DNA of 64,000 bases from the NCBI RefSeq assembly GCF_014042365.1, contig NZ_JACEZS010000010.1:124001-188000 (forward strand). The letters run 5' to 3'. The notes beneath the pieces were generated by a model, which was not told the origin of the DNA, searched no databases, and was given only the letters and a program-made list of their open reading frames with translations. Below, piece after piece: positions 1-8,200 of the stretch. This DNA comes from Rugamonas fusca (GTDB lineage: Bacteria; Pseudomonadota; Gammaproteobacteria; Burkholderiales; Burkholderiaceae_D). The position numbers and the translations under genes were made by a program. Position 1 is the stretch's first letter, and every line of letters starts with the position of its first letter.

Positions 1-1
1 T

Positions 2-570
2 GTCACTATTTCGACCGAGGCGGCGGATACCTAAGATGCCATCCCGTCCTACATTGACGTGATGGCCGAGGCCGTGACGGCGACCGATACGGTAGATGCC
101 GGCGTGGCGACGGTGGCCAGCGTGACCGAAGTCGTCCTGGCCGTAGACCAGGGTGACAGCGCCAAGGAATCGTTTGCCGACGTGCTGGAAGCGGCCACGG
201 CCAGCGACACCAGCAGCCAGACGGTTGACCTCGACCCGGAGCTGGCGGAATTCAACACGGCCATGGGCGCGCAGGACGCCATCACGGCGAGATATGCAGA
301 TGTGGTCGAGAGCGCCACGGCCAGCGATAAGGCGGGTTACGCCCTGAGGCCCCCACTAGCGTGGTTGAAGCCGCCAAGGCGGCCAATACCAACGTTGGAA
401 CTCGTATCGCTGCCGCCCAGGTGGTGAAAGCGGCCAGCAGCCAGGATCAGGAAAGTGCCCAACTTGCGGCTATGATGACCCCGCGTTGGGGCGGCCAGGT
501 AGCGGGAGCGTTCAACGCTTCTGTCACCGTGACCGAGGCGGAAATGGCCCGCGACAGTGTGCAAAAGTAG
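2..570 (+). pseudogene. decayed phage tail-like repeat protein
   Basis: The plus strand encodes three or four divergent repeat units of about 30-40 residues, each ending in a form of ESATASD (for example EAVTATDT, EAATASDT, ESATASDK). Such repeats are common in phage virion and tail proteins. The frame is broken by an in-frame TAA at 32-34 and by a frameshift near 345-361, after which the repeat-like reading resumes (VVEAAKAAN...) and ends VTVTEAEMARDSVQK at 570. The left end runs off the window. I read this as a prophage structural gene in decay, next to the integrase. The exact parent protein is not recognised. Confidence 0.5.
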
Positions 571-1074
571 CTTGATGTCGGAAACGATGGCACCGCTCAC
601 GGTGAGCAGTAGTGGCGTGCCATCGCCGGCCAGTGTGTTGTTCTGGAAGTGGCTGGCGCCGAGCGTGAATTTTGGTGGGGCCAGTACGCCAGCGGCCGCG
701 TTGTCGGCAAAGCTGATAGCTTCGAGCGCCAGTTGCAGAAGGATGTAGCCAGGTTGCGGCTCAATGCTGCCAGCAGGGGCCAGGGGCGGCAACACGGCGG
801 TCCTGGTGCCCGGTTCGCTCGTAAACAAGGTGTCGGCCAGGGTCAGCTCTGGTTCCAGTTAGGCGTTCAGCGCGAACGGTCGTAACGCCACGCTGCAACC
901 TGATGCGGCGCCGTTCTTAGCGCGGGCCTGCAAGATCAAGTAATGTAGTAGGTACTGGTCGTCAATCCCGCCTATGAAGTCAAAGGTAGGTAAAGTAACA
1001 CTGCCATCGACCACGGTGCCCGCGTAGCCGGCGGCACTTAGGCCCGTCAAATTCTGCTCCGTCCGATTTCAAGT
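571..1074 (-). pseudogene. possible phage gene remnant, minus strand
   Basis: On the minus strand a protein-like reading (NLTGLSAAGYAGTVVDGSV...) runs from about 1074, hits a single in-frame TAA at 859-861, and continues in the same frame through SDIKLLLHTVAGHF. The composition looks more protein-like than either plus-strand frame, but I recognise no domain and the true ends are unclear. It is probably another decayed prophage gene. Low confidence. Confidence 0.25.
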
Positions 1075-1105
1075 ACAGGTTGCCATGTCGAGGCGATGCG
1101 AGGAT

Positions 1106-1807
1106 TTAGCCGGAGACAGACTTTCCCAGGCGCTTTTCAAAAGCGGCACGCAGTTCGGCGAAGCCATCGCTGACATCAATCGATACCGTGGCATGGGCCG
1201 CAGGAGCTTCTGCATCTAAGGAGCGGATTTTCCGGATGGTATCGATGGCGGCGCGGTTCGCCTCGACCACAACCTTGAGGTCACGCGGGTCGTCGGTTTC
1301 ATCCACCATGTCGATCAGCCGGTTCAGTACTTTGCGGGCGACAGCCAGCCCGGTGTTCATGTCGTGTATGTCCTGCGCGGCTGCATCAGCCTGGAGCTGG
1401 TGGGCTTTAACTGCATCTTCGAGGGCGCGTTCAAAATGGAAGTAGGTGAATGCCAATTGTTGGGTGGTCGAGCAGGCATTAAAATCGCGGTCATACGCTT
1501 CAGATAACTGTTGCATTAACTCCTTGCGGGTTGAAAAGATGGTTCGGATTTTCATGCGTGCTGCGGTCAGCATGTACCGTATCGAATCGGCAGTTTCAAA
1601 ATTCTCCATTCCAGGATCTACAATCGAGAAAGCGAAGCCCTGAAAGGCAACAGAGAGCGGCGCAACGTTGAACTCAGGTATTACTAGCCAGTTGTCCGGG
1701 TCCTGCTGGTCAATTAGCCAGTCTTCTAGACCATAGATTTTCTCATCGCCGTTCAGCACGTTCCTTTTGCGCATTAATTCATATTCTTTTTGGGATACTT
1801 TTTTCAT
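1106..1807 (-). CDS. hypothetical protein beside integrase
   Basis: A 233-residue protein with no family I recognise. It starts MKKVSQKEYELMRKRN and is mostly predicted helical, with acidic and basic stretches in the middle (about residues 85-190) that could form coiled coils. No signal peptide or membrane segment is visible. It lies 13 bases downstream of the integrase on the same strand and is probably co-transcribed, so it is most likely prophage or island cargo. Its codon use is less GC-rich than the chromosomal genes further right, consistent with transfer. Confidence 0.75.
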   Translation of the reverse strand: MKKVSQKEYELMRKRNVLNGDEKIYGLEDWLIDQQDPDNWLVIPEFNVAPLSVAFQGFAFSIVDPGMENFETADSIRYMLTAARMKIRTIFSTRKELMQQLSEAYDRDFNACSTTQQLAFTYFHFERALEDAVKAHQLQADAAAQDIHDMNTGLAVARKVLNRLIDMVDETDDPRDLKVVVEANRAAIDTIRKIRSLDAEAPAAHATVSIDVSDGFAELRAAFEKRLGKSVSG

Positions 1808-1820
1808 TGTCCATCGTTAC

Positions 1821-3101
1821 CTATAGGTCGTCGTTTTCATGAAGGTCATGTTCTTCTCGCACTGGTTCGGTTTCAACAAAGGCCGCCCAGTCTCTCATCA
1901 GTAGGCGCCGTTTCTTAAACAAGTCGTCACGCTGGTAGGCCGTGACGGTGTCGTTGCCGACGGCGTGGGCCAGCGCCATTTCCCGTACTTCCATGGGGTA
2001 GGCAGTAGACGAGGCCACCCAACTAGAAAATGTCGCCCTGAACCCATGCGGTACTGCATCTACGCCCATATCCCTGATGATCTTGGTCAGCGTCATGTCG
2101 GACAGTGGTGTAGCAAATTTCCTCCCAGGGAAGATAAGTGGCTCGTCCACTATTCGCGGCAAATTTTCCAACAGTGCGACGACTGGCGGAGAAAGCGGCA
2201 CGCGCTGTCCACGCATGGCCTTCATTCGGTTGGCCGGAATTGTCCACACCCGCCGCTGTAAATCAATTTCATCCCAAATCGCCAAGCGGGCCTCACCGGA
2301 TCGGCAGGCCGTCAAGATGACGAATTCCAGGCAGCGCGCCCCTGTGGTTTGTATCTGGCGTAGGTGCCGCATGAACTCGAACATGCTCCGTGCCGGCACA
2401 GCACGATGGCTAACGACGGGCGCGACGACTGACCGCGCCGCAAGTAACTTGTCCAAGTTCCCCTTCCAACGCGCCGGGTTATCACCACTTCGATATCGGT
2501 GCACCGTGGCCCAGTCCAGCACCAGCTCTATACGATTCCTTACCCGGTTGATGGTTTCGTTGATCGTCACCCAATGCGGTTCCACCACAGCCAGTACATG
2601 CTCCAGCTTGATGGTCCCGACCGGCATTTCACCAAGGATCGGGAAAGCGTAGGTTTCCAAAGTGTTAATCCATTGCTTCCCATGCTTCTCGTTGCGCCAG
2701 CCCGATTTCTTCGCGTCAATATAGGCTTCAGCACATCTGCGGAACGTCCAGGCGAGCGCTTTTGCCGCTTGCTGTTGCTCCCGGATAGATTCCCTCGCCT
2801 CAAGTCTTTCCACGACAGGATCAATGCCCGCGCTTATTTTGTCGCGGACGGCCTGCGCCTTTTCATGAGCCATCGCCAGCGTGACGCCGGGGTAGGCGCC
2901 CAATCCGATTTCCCGTCGCTTAACCCCGACCTGAACCCGCAGTACCCATGATCGTGTGCCAGACTTGGAAATCTGAAGCATCAGCCCTGCAACATGTCCG
3001 ACGGCATGGTAGCCTGGCGTCGTCAGGCGCTTAACTTGAAGCGGCCCGAGTTCTTCCGCAATACGTGGCATACGTGATCTCCCAGGAAGTCCAATTTTCA
3101 T
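1821..3101 (-). CDS. tyrosine recombinase integrase (P4-like)
   Basis: A 426-residue site-specific recombinase that would integrate and excise the element to its left. The N-terminus (about 20-110) matches the DUF4102 arm-binding domain of P4-type integrases, followed by a SAM-like core-binding domain (115-215) and a catalytic domain (235-405). The catalytic residues can be seen: R267 in TACRSGEAR, K294, H352 and R355 in PHGFR, H379 in LAHAVG and nucleophile Y389 in TVTAYQR. The length is normal and the gene looks intact, unlike the phage genes beside it. An alternative start is M11. No tRNA target is seen nearby. Confidence 0.92.
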   Translation of the reverse strand: MKIGLPGRSRMPRIAEELGPLQVKRLTTPGYHAVGHVAGLMLQISKSGTRSWVLRVQVGVKRREIGLGAYPGVTLAMAHEKAQAVRDKISAGIDPVVERLEARESIREQQQAAKALAWTFRRCAEAYIDAKKSGWRNEKHGKQWINTLETYAFPILGEMPVGTIKLEHVLAVVEPHWVTINETINRVRNRIELVLDWATVHRYRSGDNPARWKGNLDKLLAARSVVAPVVSHRAVPARSMFEFMRHLRQIQTTGARCLEFVILTACRSGEARLAIWDEIDLQRRVWTIPANRMKAMRGQRVPLSPPVVALLENLPRIVDEPLIFPGRKFATPLSDMTLTKIIRDMGVDAVPHGFRATFSSWVASSTAYPMEVREMALAHAVGNDTVTAYQRDDLFKKRRLLMRDWAAFVETEPVREEHDLHENDDL

Positions 3102-3266
3102 GACCCGCCATCCTACCCGCCATAAATACTAATACAGAATATGAACGATTGATACTGGCTGAGACAAGAAAATGGCCAGCGTAGGGCCTTCTCCCTCTTG
3201 TGGTAAGAAAAATTGAGACTGGATGATGTTGTTTAATAGTCACTGTTTCGCATTGGCGGCGGACAC

Positions 3267-3327
3267 CGCTTCCGCCAGGAAATAAAGAAACCGCCGCAAG
3301 GCGGTTTTTTATTTCCTGGCGGAAGCG
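3267..3327. terminator. long hairpin, likely bidirectional terminator
   Basis: A nearly perfect inverted repeat: 3267-3286 pairs with 3308-3327, and 3288-3295 with 3300-3307, with one bulged base and a GCAA tetraloop at 3296-3299. The inner part (AAACCGCC / GGCGGTTT followed by T residues) is a classic Rho-independent terminator on both strands. It lies between the integrase promoter region and the hicB-like gene and probably ends hicB transcription on the minus strand. The 28-bp stem is longer than a terminator needs. Confidence 0.7.
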
Positions 3328-3328
3328 A

Positions 3329-3479
3329 GGGGAGCGCCTGCGCGCTCCCCGTGTGAGATTCGAAGGGCATGGCCCTGCAGGGCCATCCCGCCCCGAATCG
3401 CCCGACTGCTGGGCGCTGTGCGCCCGGCCTCGCGCGCCGAGGGCGCGCGTCCCCAGCTAATCATCGTTCAGCGATGAAA
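3329..3479. other. run of four or five tight hairpins
   Basis: Directly beside the long terminator hairpin are further perfect stems: 3329-3350 (9-bp stem, 4-base loop), 3369-3386 (18-bp palindrome ATGGCCCTGCAGGGCCAT, enclosed by GATTCG/CGAATC arms at 3357 and 3394), 3411-3425 (6-bp stem), 3431-3449 (8-bp stem) and a weaker 5-bp stem near 3463-3477. There is no open reading frame that explains them. On the minus strand they would form the 3' end of the hicB transcript. They could be a structured RNA or an attachment-site region of the prophage. I see no tRNA cloverleaf. Confidence 0.5.
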
Positions 3480-3491
3480 CCCAGCCAGCAT

Positions 3492-3908
3492 TCAAACCAC
3501 CCGCATCTCCAGCCGACGTCCCAGACACCCCAGCGCCTCCTCAACCTTGTCGATTTTCGTTGCATGCTGCAACTCAATCAAACGATTGACGACCTGTGGC
3601 GAGGTTCTAAGCCGTCGGGCCAGTTCAGACGGTCCCACCTTCTGGGCCAGCATCTCATTGAGCAGCAGGACCTTGGCGGCAACGCTTGCCGGGAGCGCCA
3701 CCATCCGTTCACGTGGCTCTGGGCGCGACGGCGGCGGAACAGGCCGCTTGTCCTCGAAATAGAAATCCATCGCCGAGACCAGGACATCCTCGGCCATTTC
3801 CATGGCTTCGTCGTCATCGTCGCCTTGGGTAATGGCCTCCGGAATATCGCGGAATGTGACGACATAACCGCCCTCTGCGGCGGGGGCAAAAAGCGCGGGA
3901 TACCGCAT
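3492..3908 (-). CDS. hicB: HicB-family antitoxin
   Basis: A 138-residue protein with the HicB partial RNase H-like fold at the N-terminus (MRYPALFAPAAEGGYVVTF...DIPEAITQGDDDDEAMEMAEDVL) and a C-terminal XRE-like helix-turn-helix (about 90-125, PSELARRLRTSPQVVNRLI). Such proteins neutralise the HicA mRNA endonuclease and repress their own promoter. The start follows AGGAG at about 8 bases. I find no HicA reading frame on either side, so this is an orphan antitoxin or a solitary HicB-type regulator. It borders the prophage end. Confidence 0.85.
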   Translation of the reverse strand: MRYPALFAPAAEGGYVVTFRDIPEAITQGDDDDEAMEMAEDVLVSAMDFYFEDKRPVPPPSRPEPRERMVALPASVAAKVLLLNEMLAQKVGPSELARRLRTSPQVVNRLIELQHATKIDKVEEALGCLGRRLEMRVV

Positions 3909-4082
3909 ATCAACTCCTCAAAGTAGCATCGCGACGGAAAAGATCGGGGAGGGGGCAAGTCTAGTTTGTGGCGCCCCCCCCATGACAGCTTTTTCCTTGA
4001 AAGTCCCACCGCACAGGCTTAGCCATCTCACAAACTCGCTCTGTTTCACAGCACCCTCTGTCACTGTGCTGACACCCATAAA

Positions 4083-4132
4083 TTAAGCAAAAATGCGTAA
4101 TCAAGCAACGTCCTTTACACATTTTTGTTTAA
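4083..4132. repeat. imperfect inverted repeat in AT-rich gap
   Basis: TTAAGCAAAAATG at 4083-4095 and CATTTTTGTTTAA at 4120-4132 are inverted copies with one mismatch, separated by 24 bases. The gap 3909-4280 has no gene I can support. The repeat lies about 175-225 bases before the hicB start and could be an operator or a remnant of an element end. This is only a pattern observation. Confidence 0.4.
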
Positions 4133-4281
4133 TTTCGCCATCCGTGCCAGCAATAAGATGATACGGTGGTCAACAGGATCATATGTTTCCTTCTGACGCT
4201 GAACCTCCTGAGGCGGCTCAATGGTTGGCGCGGCGAGCGCCGCCAGTGGAAACAGGATCGGGCCGGGCGTGCTGCATGACA

Positions 4282-4310
4282 TTCACATCCGTGATACAAC
4301 TAATTACAAT
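4282..4310 (+). promoter_or_regulatory. sigma70-type promoter of small RNA
   Basis: TTCACA at 4282-4287 and TACAAT at 4305-4310 are separated by exactly 17 bases, a good sigma70-type arrangement. The expected start of transcription is near 4317, about 95 bases before a strong terminator, with no reading frame between. Confidence 0.55.
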
Positions 4311-4316
4311 TTAAAA

Positions 4317-4412
4317 TTAGACGAATATGCTGTATTGCAGCATACTGCACCTGTCTCCTCCAACTCCTCCAAGAATTGGATTTAACCCACCCTTGCCGGT
4401 GGGTTTTTTTTT
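4317..4412 (+). ncRNA. candidate anti-SD (CUCCUCC) small RNA
   Basis: The predicted transcript of about 95 bases has a hairpin at 4326-4344 (TATGCTG/CAGCATA), then CTCCTCC at 4355-4361, a second CTCCTCC at 4364-4370 placed in the loop of a weak TCCAA/TTGGA hairpin (4359-4380), and a terminator. Tandem CUCCUCC motifs complementary to Shine-Dalgarno sequences, followed by a Rho-independent terminator, are the layout of the proteobacterial cuckoo/CcsR small RNAs. Membership in that family is inferred from layout only. Confidence 0.5.
4384..4412 (+). terminator. Rho-independent terminator
   Basis: AACCCACC at 4384-4391 pairs with GGTGGGTT at 4398-4405 across a 6-base loop and runs into an uninterrupted T tract to 4412. 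It faces the plus strand and lies well before the next gene start at 4528, so it must end a short independent transcript rather than a gene. Confidence 0.85.
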
Positions 4413-4527
4413 GCTCGCATGGATAGTCCGGACGGGTTCGTTGGCGTACTGGCCCATGTATACTTTCGCCCAGCCCGTGCCCAGGCATGCGCGATACGGG
4501 AAAGCAACGAGAAGATAGCGAAGGTTT

Positions 4528-5448
4528 ATGTCCAAGGAAAACCATGTAGTGACGCGGCGCCTGCCGCCCCCCAGGTCGGCGTTCATCGCCACTTCGCCCG
4601 AGGACGCCATCGCCAGGAAGCAGGCGCTGGAGGAACGTGATGCGCAAGTGCGCGGCGTGACCTCGATCCAGGCCATGCGCGACGCCATCCAGCGCGCCGC
4701 GCGCGACCTGCCCGCCATCGCCGCCGTGCCGCGCCTGGGGCCGCTGGACGCAGCCGCGTTCCGGGTGCAGGCCGAACTGGGCTTGCCGTTCATGCTCAGC
4801 GGCATCGTCAACCGCTGGCCCCTGACCAGCCTGCCGCCGTCCATCCTGCGCGAGCGCTACGGCCACGTGCCCGTGCGCGCGCGCGTGGGCGACTACATCA
4901 ACACGGCCTTCGCGCCGGACCGGGCCATGCGCGATATGACCATGCTGGCCTACCTGGACCTGGTGGCGGCCGGCACGGATGCCTTGCCGCCCTATCTGGG
5001 CAACCTGGAACTGCGCGAGTTGAACCGCCTGTGCCACTGGCCCACGTATTTCGACAAGATGGGACCGCCCCGTTTCTGGGTGGGCCCGGCCGGCACCGTG
5101 ACGCCGCTCCATTGCGATTATGATGACAACATCTTCGCCCAGGTCTGGGGCACCAAGCGCATCTTCCTGTCACCGCCGCACCACGAGGCCTTCCTGTATC
5201 CCAAGGAAGCGAACGCCATCCTGTTCGGTTCCCCGTTCGACCCCGAGGCGCCCGACTTCGAGCGTTTTCCGCTGGCGCGCCAGGCCACCATGATCGAGTG
5301 CATCGTCGAACCCGGCGACATGCTGTACGTGCCGGCCGGCTGGTATCACCAGGTGCGCGCGCTGACGTTTTCGCTGTCGTCGAACCGCTGGGCGAGGGCG
5401 GTGCCGTTCGCGCTGCACGGCGACACCACCGTGCGGCGAACCGCATAG
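4528..5448 (+). CDS. JmjC-like cupin (cupin_8) protein
   Basis: A 306-residue cytosolic protein of the cupin_8 / JmjC-like 2-oxoglutarate and Fe(II) dioxygenase group. The double-stranded beta-helix covers about 80-290. The facial triad is visible as H195 and D197 in TPLHCDYDD and H274 in PAGWYHQV, with K210 in WGTKR as a possible 2-oxoglutarate ligand. Relatives hydroxylate proteins or small molecules, and the substrate here cannot be told. It stands alone behind the small RNA terminator, and the next gene is unrelated. The start is the first ATG after a weak AGAAGATAGCG leader. Confidence 0.82.
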   Translation: MSKENHVVTRRLPPPRSAFIATSPEDAIARKQALEERDAQVRGVTSIQAMRDAIQRAARDLPAIAAVPRLGPLDAAAFRVQAELGLPFMLSGIVNRWPLTSLPPSILRERYGHVPVRARVGDYINTAFAPDRAMRDMTMLAYLDLVAAGTDALPPYLGNLELRELNRLCHWPTYFDKMGPPRFWVGPAGTVTPLHCDYDDNIFAQVWGTKRIFLSPPHHEAFLYPKEANAILFGSPFDPEAPDFERFPLARQATMIECIVEPGDMLYVPAGWYHQVRALTFSLSSNRWARAVPFALHGDTTVRRTA

Positions 5449-5642
5449 TTGCTTCAAAAAAAAACAACACTTGCGCCATACCGCTGCGCCCGATGGCATT
5501 GCCTGCAAGGTCAGGCCGGCCGCCGGCTTTATAATTTGACAGGCAATTCACGTATTCCATTGGCAATAGCTGGTCAGCAATCGCAGTTCGTCTTTTCCTC
5601 TCACATCCACCGGCCGCTCGCGGGCGGCACAAGGAGAAACGC

Positions 5643-6077
5643 ATGGCGCATTTCATACAGATTGGCGGTCTCAGGGACAAGTGCTATGTCCAGATTCCCG
5701 ACGGGATCTGGTCCGCACGCAGCGAGCTGGAGCAGAAACAGATTACCGAAGCGGTGGAGAAGGGATTCATTGCCGATGCGCCCGGCGGCATCGGCATCAA
5801 GAAATCACCGCGCTACCACATCAGCATCAAGTCCGACTACCGGCTGTGCACCCAGTTGCGGGCGGAATTTAACAGCGAAACGTTCCGCTCCGACGTGCTG
5901 ACGCCGTTCGTGTCGCCCTACGCTGGGCGCACCCCGGCCACGGCGGGCGAACAACGGCGCTGGTTCGAGGAGGAGCGGACGGCGCGCTCGAACTACGACC
6001 GCAACGTGACGAACGTGGTGTTGAAGTTCCTCACCTTCGATCGCGAAAAAACGCACGCGAACCTGAGCACGCCCTGA
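5643..6077 (+). CDS. hypothetical protein
   Basis: A 144-residue soluble protein that I do not recognise. It starts MAHFIQIGGLRDKCYVQIPD behind a strong AAGGAG at a good distance. The N-terminal half is beta-rich, the C-terminal part is charged with several Arg and Glu residues. No signal peptide or membrane segment is visible. A possible sigma70 -10 box (TATAAT, 5530-5535) lies upstream in the 190-base gap. It converges with the next gene, with a GC-rich stem (ACGCCC/GGGCGT, about 6068-6087) at the junction that may terminate both. Confidence 0.75.
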   Translation: MAHFIQIGGLRDKCYVQIPDGIWSARSELEQKQITEAVEKGFIADAPGGIGIKKSPRYHISIKSDYRLCTQLRAEFNSETFRSDVLTPFVSPYAGRTPATAGEQRRWFEEERTARSNYDRNVTNVVLKFLTFDREKTHANLSTP

Positions 6078-6087
6078 GCCGGGCGTT

Positions 6088-6513
6088 TCAGTAGTCGAAC
6101 TTGCCGCTGCGCCCGCCGTGCCGGAACAGCGGCTGGGCCGCCTGTTCGGCCCGTGCCGCCGCGCGCGCCTGGCGGGCTTCCTCGGCCTGCCGCGCGCGCA
6201 ATTGCCGGTGTTCGTCGATGCGGCGCTGGGTGCGCAGGTTGTGCAGGCCGGTCTGGAAGTGGTTGATCTTTTGCCGCATGGCGGCCGCCCACACCAGGCC
6301 CAGCACGAGCAGGGCCAGCAGGTAGCCGGCCTGCCAGCTGCCGTAATTCTGGTCGATGATAGGGAAGATGGGGCGCGCCGCCTCCAGGCTGTCCTGGCCG
6401 TAGATGGCCAGCGGCACGGCCAGCAAGCCCAGGCCCAGCGTGGCCGCGATGTGCCAACCGCAAGCCTTCAGTTGTTGATCGAGAAACTCTTGTGTGATTG
6501 CTGCGCTATCCAT
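6088..6513 (-). CDS. hypothetical two-TM membrane protein
   Basis: Starting at MDSAAITQEFL this is a 141-residue protein with two hydrophobic segments (about 20-40, WHIAATLGLGLLAVPLAIYG, and 58-76, AGYLLALLVLGLVWAAAM) followed by a long basic and alanine-rich helix (90-130, ARQAEEARQARAAARAEQAA), probably a cytoplasmic coiled coil. I do not recognise a family. The start is uncertain: longer in-frame starts exist at 6591, 6615 and 6633, but they add a non-membrane basic stretch that overlaps the divergent promoter region of the tssK-like gene. Confidence 0.6.
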   Translation of the reverse strand: MDSAAITQEFLDQQLKACGWHIAATLGLGLLAVPLAIYGQDSLEAARPIFPIIDQNYGSWQAGYLLALLVLGLVWAAAMRQKINHFQTGLHNLRTQRRIDEHRQLRARQAEEARQARAAARAEQAAQPLFRHGGRSGKFDY

Positions 6514-6732
6514 GGCGTTCGGTGCGACGCCGGTCTCGGCGTGTGAAACAAGGGGCGAACGGCGCCGGAAAGTGGCCGTTACCGCAAGCATGATTATCCC
6601 ATCATTTTTCCTCATGGGAAAGTGCGTTTCCATGTGGAATTATCGGGCGAGAACAGTTTCTGCGTTGCATCAACACCGCCCACGCTGGCCGCTGCATGCT
6701 GGCAGGACATGAATTTCCAGCCGGAGAGCGAC

Positions 6733-8079
6733 ATGCGCCTGCCACCCAAAGTGTTGTGGTCCGAAGGCTTGCCCCTGGGGCCGCAGCAATTGCAGCAACT
6801 GGACCGCTACCACGAAGCACGTTTGCAACGCACGGTGGCGGCCCTGCGTCCCCACCTGTGGGGTGTTTGCGCCTTGCAATGGGATAGCGACGGGTTGGCC
6901 AACAACCGGCTGACCGCCGAGACCCTGGCGCTGATCTTCCCCGATGGCGAATTGTACGAGGCGCCCGCGTCGTGCCCGCTGCCGCTGACGGTGGACCTGT
7001 CCGGCTTGCCGCTGGAGACGCAGAGCTTCACCTTTCATGCGGCGCTGTCGCGCTACCAGGACCATGGCAGCAACGTGATCAACGGCGCGGCCAATGGCGC
7101 CCGGTATGCGCCCGTCGAGCGCGACACGCCGGACCTGTATTCGGACGCCGCCAGCGTCGGCGTCAGCTACCTGCAGCCCCACGTGCGGCTGTTGTCGGAC
7201 CTGGACGCGCTCACCGATTGCACCAGCGTGCCGGTGGCGCGGGTGCGGCGGCTGGCCGGCGGCGGTTTCGAGCTGGACCCGGACTACCTGCCGCCCAGCG
7301 TGACGGTGGCGGCCGCGCCGTGGCTGGCGCAGCGCGTCGACAGGCTGCTGGGCAAGCTGGGCGTGAAGATCGAGGCGCTGTACAGCCGTCACCGCCAGTC
7401 CAGCAGGAACGTGATCGAAGTGCACAGCGGCGATATCGCGTCGTTCTGGATGCTGAGCACGCTTAACACGGCCGGCGCCGGCCTCACCCATTTTGCACGC
7501 TACGGCCAGCACCATCCCGAGGCGCTGTTCGAGCGCTTGATGACGCTGGCCGGCGGCCTGTTGACGTTCTCGCAGAAATACGCGCTGGCCGACCTGCCGG
7601 CCTATGACCATGCGGACCCCGGGCCCGGCTTCGCGCGCCTCGATGCCATCATCCGCGACCTGGTCGATACCGTGATCTCGTCGCGCTACGTCGCCATCGC
7701 GCTGGCGGTGGAGGCCGACAAGCCAACCCACCACATGGGCACGCTCGATGCGGCCCGGGTCGGCCGCGACACGGCCTTGTGCCTGGCCGTGCAGGCCGAC
7801 ATGGCGCCGTTGGAACTGGTGGCGGCCGTGCCGCGCCTGCTCAAGGCCGGCGCGCCCGACGACGTGGAGCGCGCCATCCAGTTCGCCCTGCCCGGCGTGG
7901 AACTGACGCACATGCCGCAGGTGCCGCCGCAAGTGCCGGTGCGGCCCAACACCTACTATTTTTCGATCGAAGGCAAGGGCCCGCTGTACGAGAACATGCT
8001 CAAGGCCGAAGCGATCGCCGTCTACGCGCCCATCAACATCAAGTCGCTCAAGCTGGAGCTGTTCGCCATCGCCACCTAG
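6733..8079 (+). CDS. tssK: T6SS baseplate subunit TssK
   Basis: A 448-residue protein matching the TssK (ImpJ/VasE) family along its full usual length of about 445 residues. The family forms the trimeric adaptor that joins the type VI secretion baseplate to the membrane complex. The start [19 protein letters not shown] is chosen because it is the conserved TssK N-terminus and has GGAGAG 6 bases upstream; an upstream extension to 6622 is not conserved-looking. No other T6SS gene is next to it: the neighbours are an unknown membrane protein and AlaC. It is therefore an orphan, either serving a T6SS locus elsewhere or a relic. Confidence 0.88.
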   Translation: MRLPPKVLWSEGLPLGPQQLQQLDRYHEARLQRTVAALRPHLWGVCALQWDSDGLANNRLTAETLALIFPDGELYEAPASCPLPLTVDLSGLPLETQSFTFHAALSRYQDHGSNVINGAANGARYAPVERDTPDLYSDAASVGVSYLQPHVRLLSDLDALTDCTSVPVARVRRLAGGGFELDPDYLPPSVTVAAAPWLAQRVDRLLGKLGVKIEALYSRHRQSSRNVIEVHSGDIASFWMLSTLNTAGAGLTHFARYGQHHPEALFERLMTLAGGLLTFSQKYALADLPAYDHADPGPGFARLDAIIRDLVDTVISSRYVAIALAVEADKPTHHMGTLDAARVGRDTALCLAVQADMAPLELVAAVPRLLKAGAPDDVERAIQFALPGVELTHMPQVPPQVPVRPNTYYFSIEGKGPLYENMLKAEAIAVYAPINIKSLKLELFAIAT

Positions 8080-8200
8080 CGCGTGCGACGCCATGCGCGC
8101 TGGGACTTGTCAGCGCGCATTTGTTTCGGCTAGTATGGTTGCCGGCACAGCATCGTGCCAACGTCGCTCGGACGGTTCCGGGCGCTTACGTAAAGACAAT

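Noticed and set aside
3331..3400. tRNA-like TTCGAATC sequence on the minus strand
   Set aside because: The bases around it do not form a T-stem or a full cloverleaf; the pairing is explained better by the palindrome hairpins.
3909..4280. hicA toxin gene upstream of hicB
   Set aside because: No frame with a HicA-like sequence was found on either strand in the gap.
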